Assembly (NCBI RefSeq): GCF_025766255.1
Contig: NW_026516943.1
Location: forward strand, 1 to 16,324
DNA: 16,324 bases
Origin: Zychaea mexicana
Lineage: Eukaryota; Mucoromycota; Mucoromycetes; Mucorales; Lichtheimiaceae
Direction: 5' to 3'
Shown: positions 7,641 to 15,525 of the stretch, in pieces
Numbering within the stretch: position 1 is the first letter of the stretch
Layout: the number at the start of each line of letters is the position of its first letter
Made by a program: the position numbers and the translations under genes
Notes under the pieces: model-generated
What the model saw: only the letters and a program-made list of their open reading frames with translations
Databases searched by the model: none
Told to the model about the DNA's origin: nothing

Positions 7641-9543
7641 AGAGCTTATTTCAAGTTACATCAGGATTAAAACACCTGATGGTTTAATTACTAGTAATAT
7701 CTAGATTAATACTCCGGATAATTTACTTTTAGCTTTATTACCTTCAGTTGTATGTATAAATAAAAACCCTTCAGAAAATAATATTTTAAATTCAACTTTT
7801 AATGATTTAAAAGATTTTTCTCTTACAAATAAAAATTCTAGTGGTTATATTACTATTAAAGAAATTTTATCAAACGATATTTTATCTCTTAAAGAAAAAC
7901 AATTAAATTTAGAAGAAAAATTACATTCTTTATGGTTGAAAAAACTAGAAAAAATGAGTAAGTCTAAGGATTTCTTAAATACAAATCCTAGGTTTAGAAT
8001 ACTTTTAAATAACTATAAGTTCTTAGAAGACGATTTAAAAATGTATTTTGAAAATGAAAAATATATTAGAAACAAAAAATATCTTTTTATGTTTAAAGAA
8101 ATAGATAAATCCTTGATGCTGTTCTTGATTTTAAGTTTGTTAATCCCCTTTATTATGAAATATGAAGATAATAAAGTACAATCAGTTACTACTTTATTTC
8201 ATAGATTAGGAAAAACTTTATATAAAGAATGTTTATATCAAAAATATATTAAAGAAGTTGATGATAAATCTAAGGATATTGTAACTTTTAATTTATATTT
8301 AAAAAATTTTACAATGAATGAAGAGAATTTTATTAATATTGGTGGTACTGTTATTAGTTATTTAGATATGAAAAGTGATCTTTTTAATATCTTAGAACGA
8401 TATGATGTTAAAAGTAAAAAAACTCATAGAGAAATTATTCCTAGTTACCAATTGAAAAACTATATTAAATATTTAGGTATGATTGATGGTCATGAATTAC
8501 CTATAGTATATCCACCTATTTATTGGGAATTAAATGATAATACTAATAATATTAAGAATTTTAATCCTTTAATTAGAAGTAAAAGATTTACTGAGTCAAA
8601 TATTAAATTTATAAATAAAATGACAATTAAAATGGTTAATTATATGTCATCTATTGGTTTCAATATTTATCTTAAAGTATTAGATCTTTTAATGAATCTG
8701 CCACTTAATGATGATTTAATTATTAGAACATTACATAAGGAGACAGATGAAATGAGTGAGATTATTAAAAAGAATAATAAAGAAAAAGAATTTGAAATTA
8801 CATCTTATAATAGTAAATTCTTATATAATAATTCAATTTTAACTATTGCTAAACTTTATAGAGATGTTGAACAATTTTATTTTACTTTCTTTTTAGACTA
8901 GAGAGGAAGAGTTTATTGCCAAGGGGGTGAATTAAATTTCCAAGGTGGTGAATTAGCAAGATCATTATTGTTATTCAAAAAAGGTAATGTATTATCTGAA
9001 AATGGATTAAATTCATTAAAGGTTTATAGAGCAAATGCTTTTGAATTAAATAAATTATCTATTACCAAAAGATTAGAATGGGTTGATCAACATTTTTCAA
9101 AAATCTTAAATTTAAATTCAGGATTATGGAGAAAAGCTAATGAACCTATGTTATTTTTAGCTTTTTGTTTTGAGTTACAAGGTTATAATAAGGATCCATT
9201 AAACTTTATTTCTAGTTTACCAATTTATTTAGATGCAACATGTAATGGTGTACAACATTTAGCTGCAATGATTTCTGATTTTGATCTAGCTAGTAAAGTT
9301 AATTTAGTTGAATCTGATATGAAAGATGATCTTAATGATCTTTATAGTTTAATGTTAAATCCTATTAATGAAGAAATTAAGAAAATAGAGGAATGTGATT
9401 TAGAGTATGCCAGATTAAAGGGTTTAGTATTAAATAGAAAGATTGTAAAAAGAAGCTTAATAACTATTTCATATGGAGTTAAGATTAAAGGATGCTACTT
9501 TTATGAATATCATATCAATCGTAACATCAATCTATTAAATTAA
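7561..9543 (+). pseudogene. rpo: Phage-type single-subunit RNA polymerase, mitochondrial-plasmid type, C-terminally truncated
   Basis: Single-subunit polymerases of the T7/mitochondrial family transcribe linear mitochondrial plasmids. One frame runs 660 codons from ATG 7561 to TAA 9541-9543, broken only by TAG at 7702-7704 and 8899-8901. The conserved D-x-RGR motif appears as LD-TAG-RGRVY at codons 445-451, the TAG standing where T7 polymerase has Trp. Downstream are LARSLLLFKKG, LFLAFCFELQG, motif A LDATCNGVQHLAAM with the catalytic Asp at codon 558 (T7 D537), and motif B RKIVKRSLITISYG with Arg 626, Lys 630 and Tyr 638, almost the same numbers as T7 R627, K631 and Y639. Homology ends near codon 645 (about 9495). 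Motif C (HDS) and roughly the last quarter are missing. The spacing from start to motifs matches T7, supporting ATG 7561/7564 as the original start. The gene cannot make an active enzyme as it stands. Confidence 0.9.
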
Positions 9544-9544
9544 T

Positions 9545-9944
9545 TATAATGGTGTCATGGTACTATTATTTACTTACACATTTTTGTGAACTTTTGGGTT
9601 AAATCCAACAATAAAATGGCGTTTCTTCGAAAAGGGCAAAAGGAAAACTGTGGATCGACCTCCCAAGAATGGAATAGCTAAGAAAAATTTTCACTCATTT
9701 AGCCACTGATAGCAATAAATTTTTTTCCCCTTTTCTTTCCTTCTTCCCTTCGCGCAAAATATTGTGTCTTGTTACTTCCTATGGTTTTTGAAGTTTTATT
9801 ATCAAAGCAAAAAGTACGTATACCGAGGAGTTTCAATATAACTAGCATGAACCTCTCATAAATACATCTAAAAACTATTGTTAACGTTTATTTTGTTGGT
9901 ATTTCCATTGCAACTTCATCGACAACGACAGGGTCGAACCCAAT
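9545..9944. other. Noncoding stretch before copy B
   Basis: AT-rich, with a pyrimidine-rich run (about 9721-9750) and no frame that resembles a known protein. It should hold the promoter and 5' leader of the spliced gene starting at 9945. I see no clear TATA box at a fixed distance from the ATG. Confidence 0.3.
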
Positions 9945-12015
9945 ATGACAGAACACAGCTTGGTTGAAAAAGGTGTGTATCTAGTTCTGATTTATTCACA
10001 AATAGCATTGACACTCTTTTAATATCCAAAATAGCAATCTCCGAACTCTCAAAAACAACAAAAAAAATCTCTTACCAACAAATCATCGATCACCTCGCCG
10101 ATGATATTGTCAGCAGTTGCGATGCAACAAAAGAAAACGCAATCGATGATCTCAAATCATTTTGGATATACGAGCTGGAAAGAGCCACGTGCGATGCTGA
10201 AATTACTCTTGTACGCGTTATTACAATTAAAAATGAAATGCTATATAATTATATACGTACGTGTTACTGATACAATTGACATTCAATCATATATTTATCA
10301 GATTCGAGCTGAGCCATCCTTTGAAAATATCAAAAAGAAACTAGAAGACAAAATGGAAGTAACGCAAGGAAATGGCCCAGCCACTGCTGTCACAACAACA
10401 AAACCTGCAACACCATCAATAAGTCCCAAAGCCAAGGCAAAATCAACATCAACAGCTTCGAGCAAATTGTTGACCAAAGAAGAAAAACAACAAATTGACA
10501 AGATGTTCGCAAAACTGGATCTGGAAAAGTTCTGGACACTCAAAGCAACAGAAAAAGAAGCCGCAATAAAGAAGGAGAAGCCCAAAGCAGTTGAAGAAAA
10601 AATAATGGAATTCGCACGAAAATGCAACTACCACCCGTAAGTAAAAAAAAAAAAAACTTTTCCTTGATATGTTATGCTTAACCATGGATGCTCAAATTAA
10701 ATTACTCATTTTTACACCAGCCCAAGTCAATCATTAATCCTTGATATTGAAGACGATCATTGGGAAAGCGTTTTCACCACAGACGAATTGGGCGAATTAG
10801 AAGAAGATCATGGCAACCCGCTGTTGTTGCCTGTGACCGAATGCATCGCTGATAAGTTGACCGAACTTCTTCAAACAGTAGTAAGTTAAAACAAACACGG
10901 ATTATGATGATTGTGGTATGTTCTTAACCCTTTTGGTATTATATCGCTATTTGTAGAAAACGCCCAAGGACGTTTATAAATATGCACAGAAGATTGTCCA
11001 CGATCCTATCGATGATCCTCTTCTCGTATGGTTGACGATGACTTTGATGTCTGTTTCGCTCCTTTGCATGAAGCATGCTGATGTCAAGGAAGGATATCTT
11101 GAGTCCGACAAACAGTACCAGATGTGGGGCTTCATCAACACTGTCTTCATTGGCTCGCCGATCACCGCTTACAGGTATGCGATAGCAATTATGCACACCA
11201 TCACTTTAATAACATATGAACTAATGCATTATTTCAATGATTGTGTTTTTATATATCATACAGCAAAGAAAAGTCCAGCAAAGCAAACGCAACAGCATCC
11301 AATAGCAAGCGCAAACTTTCTGCAGTTGAAGAAGTTCAACGAAAGGCGATGGGAAGAAAAATGGATGCCATTTATATCAGTGGTAGAAAGGAACTGGGGT
11401 GCATGGAAGTTGTAAGCGAAGCAGATCAGACGAAGGAATGGAAAGATGGTATGGTGAAAATGCCCGTTGTCATGTAAGACCAACTTTGGGAGATTGTCTA
11501 AGAAGCACCCGAGCTGATTCGCAAGGTTGAAATCGTTGGATATGCCATTCATGGTAAGAGGTTCAGCAACATACATTCAGACATGTAGTGATACTAACCT
11601 GTGGACCATTTCTCATTGATTTTGCTCCTATTGTCCTCGCTTGATACTTGTTTTTTATTTTGTATACGGGATAATTCTATGCTAGTGGTGTTATGTATTC
11701 TTCACCTCGCATGAAATTGCCTCGCACGCAAAATGATAAACAAGTTGAGGGCGAGTCATATGGAAAAACCAATATTACAATAAACTGAAACAGGCAACCG
11801 AATCACTATGCTGGACATGGATGTTCCAAAGGGTTACGTCTCGAGGGTTCGACGAATCAGACCCATATCATATCCAACGTGCTCGGACGACTTTGTGCTC
11901 TACTTGATCCCCTTGATTGAATTAGCCAGCATTGCCAAGCAGAAAATGGAAAAGACTCTGCAAGCATACCGAAATACTTTAATTGGGCTACAAATGGCAA
12001 GACGTACAACCCCAA
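9945..12015 (+). pseudogene. Copy B of the spliced multicopy gene, seven exons, two in-frame TAA codons
   Basis: Exons fitted by phase and splice sites: 9945-9972, 10035-10210, 10302-10636, 10721-10880, 10957-11174, 11264-11553 and 11794 to about 12015. Joins keep one frame: phase 1, 0, 2, 0, 2, 1. The product would be about 475 residues. The N-terminus is acidic and helical (EHSLVEK, then LADDIVSSCDATKENAIDD). There is a Lys/Thr/Ser-rich linker with SISPKAKAKS and TASSKLLTKEEKQQ, then a conserved-looking core: HDPIDDPLLVWLTMTL (exon 5), MDAIYISGRKELGCMEV (exon 6), GNRITMLDMDVPKGYVSRV (exon 7). TAA at 11475-11477 is shared with copy A; TAA at 11499-11501 is CAA in copy A. Coding similarity to the family as I recall it continues past both stops, so these look like nonsense mutations. 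The spacing D...E-L-G-x-x-E-V in exon 6 is reminiscent of a PD-(D/E)XK nuclease fold, a weak inference. The 3' end runs into the repeat starting at 12019. Confidence 0.7.
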
Positions 12016-12129
12016 TACTTATATTGATCATTATCTATTATTTAAAAATAAAACTTAATAACTAAATATATAAAACAAATTAAAAATAAAGAAATAATAA
12101 AGTATTGAACAGCCTGCTTCTAGAAATCA

Positions 12130-12509
12130 ATTTATACATTTAGTCTATTTCTAAAAACTGTCTAACTATTTCATCATATTTATTTTCTCCACAATAATTA
12201 CTCCATTTAACTAAATCTTTAACTTCTTTTATATAACATAACCTTTTCTTAATACCCACCTGATAATTCTTCTTTTAATAATTCTTCTTCTTTTTTATTA
12301 CTTTTTAATGTCATATTAATATGAGGTCTTTTTGTTTTTATAGTTTCATCATAATATGGTCTATTATATAATATATCTTTAATTTTTAACTTTTTTGACC
12401 ATTTTAAAATATTTCTTCTTATATATTCTATATCTTTCCCAAACAATCTCTTTTTTTTTAAATCAATAGATAAAACAACAGCATAATATTTTTCATTTTC
12501 TTTTTGCAT
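12130..12509 (-). pseudogene. Small broken frame, possibly an HUH/Rep-like domain
   Basis: ATG 12509 leads an 86-codon frame ending at TAA 12249. The adjacent frame, from about 12290 onward, continues with coding character (GIKKRLCYIKEV, then KDLVKWSNYCGENKYDEIV) to a TAA at about 12130-12132, so one frameshift probably split a protein of about 125 residues. Features that recall a minimal HUH nuclease are a beta-strand-like AVVLSIDL, then RPHINMTL (His-x-Asn instead of His-x-His) and a Tyr/Lys-containing CYIKEVKDLVKW. The match is weak: the second His is absent and the Tyr-Lys spacing is not canonical YxxK. I would call it hypothetical. The neighbouring hairpin cluster makes a nuclease acting on hairpin DNA worth testing. 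Confidence 0.35.
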
Positions 12510-12525
12510 CTTATTTTTATATTAA

Positions 12526-12772
12526 ATTAAAATTCAATTTTAATAATTATGTTAAAAAAGTATCAAAATTTTTAAAAAAATTTCTCTACAAAACAAAGGA
12601 CCTAAAGTTCCTTTAGTATAAAAGAATGTATCAAATTTTGTTCCAAAATTCTCTACAAGAACACTGTTTATGAGATACTTGTAGGCAAGTATTTAGAATG
12701 ACTACCATCATTCTAGGGTTATGACTACTGTCATAATGACCAGCTACAACGTCATCAAAAATCAAAGATTTT
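12526..12772. repeat. Cluster of consecutive short hairpins
   Basis: Stems (left arm/right arm): 12526-12534/12536-12544; about 12567-12574/12577-12584; 12602-12607/12611-12616 (CTAAAG-TTC-CTTTAG); 12634-12640/12644-12650 (AATTTTG-TTC-CAAAATT); 12676-12681/12686-12691 (TACTTG-TAGG-CAAGTA); 12694-12701/12708-12715 (TAGAATGA-CTACCA-TCATTCTA); 12718-12725/12730-12737 (one G-T pair); 12758-12763/12767-12772 (AAAATC-AAA-GATTTT). The six from 12602 on lie within about 170 bp and have different stem sequences. Confidence 0.75.
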
Positions 12773-12951
12773 CTCTGACCACCCCTAATTATATTGATCA
12801 TTATCTATTATTTAAATAAAAACTTAATAACTAAATTTATAAAACAAATTAAAAATAAAAAAATTAATAAAGTACTGAACAGCCTGCTTTATACAAAACA
12901 TAAACATATTATACGAATTAAAAAATGTTTAAAGAATTATCTTAAACGTTT

Positions 12952-12990
12952 AAAAAATAAAAAAATTATAATCTAATTTTTTATTTTTTT
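12952..12990. terminator. Long A/T stem-loop
   Basis: An A-rich arm (12952-12968) and a T-rich arm (12974-12990) pair almost completely around a 5-nt loop, TAATC. It follows a Lys/Asn-rich low-complexity open stretch. It could end transcripts from either side or be fortuitous in such AT-rich DNA. Confidence 0.3.
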
Positions 12991-13010
12991 ATATATATGT
13001 TTAAACAATG

Positions 13011-13091
13011 TTATACCCTTAATTAATAAAACCTTGTAAGGTTTTACAGTTAAGGATTAACCCCCATTGTATAAGAATGTTTACATTCTGT
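13011..13091. repeat. Second group of hairpins
   Basis: AAAACCTT-GT-AAGGTTTT near 13028-13045, GTTAA-GGA-TTAAC near 13048-13060, and AGAATGT-TT-ACATTCT near 13074-13089. They resemble the cluster at 12602-12772 in size and spacing, and lie downstream of the second 101-bp repeat. Confidence 0.55.
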
Positions 13092-13237
13092 TTCTCGTAT
13101 TCATTTTGAGATCGCTGTTCAATGTATAATAATAAACTATTCTTTTTTACTGCAGTATTCAAGTATACCGCGACATTGAACACACACATCAGCTTCTATT
13201 TAAAGATACCGAATCTTGCCTTTTTTATATACATGAT

Positions 13238-13355
13238 GGGTTCGATTCTTCGGTTCTACGGTTCTCGTTGGTTCTAGTCTGTTCGGTTCTTGCTTTAGAC
13301 GGTTCGGTTCAGTTCGGTTCTTGAAGGGAACTGAACTGAACCGTGCAGATCCCTA
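13238..13355. mobile_element. GGTTC-rich end resembling a hAT transposon terminus
   Basis: Eight GGTTC motifs lie in about 85 bp, followed by a 16-bp inverted repeat with one G-T pair (13305-13320 with 13328-13343). The right edge, read in reverse complement, is TAGGGATCTGCACGGTTC. That form (TAGGG...TGCAC followed by GGTTC repeats) is what I expect at hAT ends. No partner terminus or transposase is present, so this is a solo end or remnant. Confidence 0.4.
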
Positions 13356-13565
13356 TAGGCGTCCTACTATTAGTTGTCTAACCAATTATAATCTACTAGC
13401 TGTAATATAGATAATAAAATTACTATGATCGGTATAACTATCAGTGGCCGAATTAATTATTGATTTACAATAAAAATAATAAAAATTGAATTTTTTTATT
13501 TATATTGGTAGCCTCCCATGAGAAAAAAAAGAGCGATTGTTTAAAGTATATAACAACAAATAAAA
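13356..13565. other. AT-rich leader of the DDE transposase element
   Basis: About 210 bp with no coding signal. It should hold the promoter and 5' terminal repeat of the transposon encoding the gene at 13566, but I could not identify the terminal repeat because the 3' end of that element is not recognisable beside the LTR at 15063. Confidence 0.3.
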
Positions 13566-15054
13566 ATGAACACAACACAACACACTGAACAACTCGATAT
13601 TGAAATTAAAAATTTAATTGATAATAAATAGACTTTTCTTGATAAATCTTAGCCTGAAATGCAACATAGATTTAATCATAGAACAGCTATTAAAGATATG
13701 AAGAATAATACAATAAATGATATAAAGGATGTATTACTTAATAGATTTGGATTTATACCTGTATTTTATTTTCTTACAGTTTTATATGGAGATATTGAAT
13801 ATCCAGGGCCATACCGCGAGATTGAAAAAGGACTTGCATTATTATATCATATGGTATCAGGTGTATCAGGAAAGGATATGCATACTGTTATGCTATATGC
13901 AACATTTTATGATTTATATAAGCGGTTCTGGATTACTAACTATAAAGAATTGAATAAAAAGGTAAAACAAGATCTAGATAGTATGTTCTCATCACCACGT
14001 ATTCACATTCTATCAGCAATAATAAATAATCCAGATGGTTTTAAGAATGTTACACTATTTATTGATGGACATGATAGTAAAATAAAGTATTATAAACCAA
14101 ATGAGTCACATTCACAATTATATTCATATAAAATAAAAGGGCCGGCTATACGTACACAAGTTATACAGGATATGAATGAAATAATTACACATGTTTCAGT
14201 ATCTAAAAAATATGCTATCAGAAATGATGGTACTATGTTTATTAGTATGAAACTATATAAAAAAATAAGTGAGGCAGATTGTTTAGGAATGGATGGTGGA
14301 TATAATTTATTTATACAAAAGTTTAAAGATAATGCAATAGATGCTGGATATAGTTTTTATGATTGTAATTTTTTGCATCCCATAAGAAAAGAACCAGGAC
14401 AAAAGTTAACAATCAATAAGACATACTTTAATAACAAGTTTGGATCATTTCGTTCAGCAATAGAAGCACAGTTTTCTATGTTAGGCTCTAAATTTGAACG
14501 ATTTAATAATAATCGTGCAGCATTGCAAATATCTGATATAAGATATTATAATATTCAGTTTCGTGTTGCTTGTATTCTTACTATGTAATATATGGCGATT
14601 TGTAAATAAGTATAATATAGAGGTACAACCACATCATAAATTATGGTATAGAAAAGATTTTGAATTCCTAAGTAAGAAAAACAAACTTGACTTAGTATTT
14701 TCAAATGAGCAAAAAGTAAATACTGAATATAACGAAATGGTTGACATGCAGCAGAAATTTCTACAGCTTAACATTAATCAATCAATAGATATGGCTATAG
14801 ATAGTGAGGACGAAACTGAAAATAATACATCTAAACGTAAGAGAAAAAATCAAAGAGAACAGAGAAATATAGAACATAGTAATTCATATGAAATTGAGAA
14901 GATTGTAGGACATGTGTATACTGATAATAAGTACATATTTGAGGTTAAGTGGGTTGGATATAGTGTAAAGGATAATAGTTGGTTAACAGTTGATAAGTTT
15001 AATTCCTAGGAAATGCTACATGAATATATGGCCACACATGGTATTCAGCTCTAA
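13566..15054 (+). pseudogene. DDE transposase (DDE_Tnp_4-like) fused to a C-terminal chromodomain, interrupted
   Basis: Such transposases cut and paste their element; a chromodomain can direct them to methylated histones. The frame starts at ATG 13566 and has TAG at 13629-13631 and 13650-13652. It is then open from ATG 13659 to TAA 14586-14588. Numbered from the Met at 13659, the likely catalytic triad is Asp 136 (LFIDGHD), Asp 212 (LGMDGGYN) and Glu 269 (GSFRSAIEAQF). A one-base shift near 14583-14586 (probably an extra T) moves coding to the next frame, which continues with IWRFVNKYNIEVQPHHKLW, a basic stretch KRKRKNQREQR, and a chromodomain at 14887-15051 with YEIEKIVGHVY, FEVKWVGY and NSWLTVDKF. 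A third TAG (15007-15009) lies inside the chromodomain before the final TAA 15052-15054. The family is known to me from Mucoromycota genomes. Three nonsense codons and one frameshift make it inactive unless suppressed. Confidence 0.8.
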
Positions 15055-15062
15055 ATTAATTT

Positions 15063-15483
15063 TGTGATGATAGAGCTTTAATAAAGATAATAAGGGACAA
15101 GATTAAGTATCTTTGAGATGATGTTTTATTCCAACAAAAGATAAAGCTCTTTTATATTCTAGCTATTAAGACGGCGATATCAATTCATCCGACTAATGGA
15201 TAAACTATGTGATAGAGGATGGATCAAGGACGTATCAGAACTTCTATTGAAGTCGCTATGTTAATCGGGCACATCTTTGAAACCGGCGTTAGCTGATGTA
15301 ATGGCCGAGGTACCTGTTGATAGGTTCATTGTCCTGTTCACGTAAGGTGGATCATCTGAGTGAGAGATTTTATTCAATAGTGTTTAGCCGAAATGCCGTA
15401 GTGTTCATACGTGTGTGCTATAATGTTTAACCGAATATCTTATTGTTGATATCTTAAGCAGTGTATTAATGTGGTTCACCACA
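15063..15483 (-). repeat. 3' long terminal repeat (421 bp) of a Ty3/Gypsy element
   Basis: Read on the minus strand it begins TGTGGTGAACCACATTAA directly after a polypurine tract and ends CTATCATCACA, giving TGTG...CACA inverted ends. It contains a TATA-like TATAAAAGAGC (about 15146-15158) and AATAAA (about 15123-15128) in the proper orientation. The partner LTR lies outside the window, so the target duplication cannot be checked. The element abuts the end of the chromodomain transposase gene. Confidence 0.75.
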
Positions 15484-15495
15484 TCACCCCCTTCC
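15484..15495 (-). promoter_or_regulatory. Polypurine tract priming plus-strand synthesis
   Basis: Minus-strand GGAAGGGGGTGA sits immediately before the TGTG start of the LTR and downstream of the pol frame, the standard place for a Ty3/Gypsy polypurine tract. Confidence 0.75.
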
Positions 15496-15525
15496 AGGTT
15501 AAACATTATTCTGTGAAGAATGTGC

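Larger units (their letters stand above)
12019..12889. mobile_element. AT-rich segment flanked by 101-bp direct repeats
   Basis: Direct repeats 12019-12119 and 12789-12889 both begin TTATATTGATCATTATCTAT and end GAACAGCCTGCTT, with a handful of differences. Between them are a broken minus-strand frame (12130-12509) and a hairpin cluster (12526-12772). The segment starts where exon 7 of copy B stops being recognisable. The repeats lack TG...CA ends, and no primer-binding site or polypurine tract is visible, so I do not call them LTRs. A tandem duplication or an uncharacterised insertion is equally possible. Confidence 0.5.

Noticed and set aside
11473..11526. GTAAGA at 11473 as an intron donor that would remove both TAA codons, ending at AAG 11526
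   Set aside because: Joining there shifts the frame relative to the conserved coding that follows, and the removed stretch itself resembles the family protein.
12019..12119. Short LTRs (12019-12119 and 12789-12889)
   Set aside because: No TG...CA ends, no primer-binding site, polypurine tract or retroelement gene between them.
12794..12976. Lys/Asn-rich 60-residue open frame
   Set aside because: No ATG at its start, composition explained by A-rich DNA, and it overlaps the second direct repeat and an A/T hairpin.
13238..13248. GGTTCGATTC as the B box of a tRNA gene
   Set aside because: No A box at the right distance and no cloverleaf; the sequence belongs to the GGTTC repeat series.
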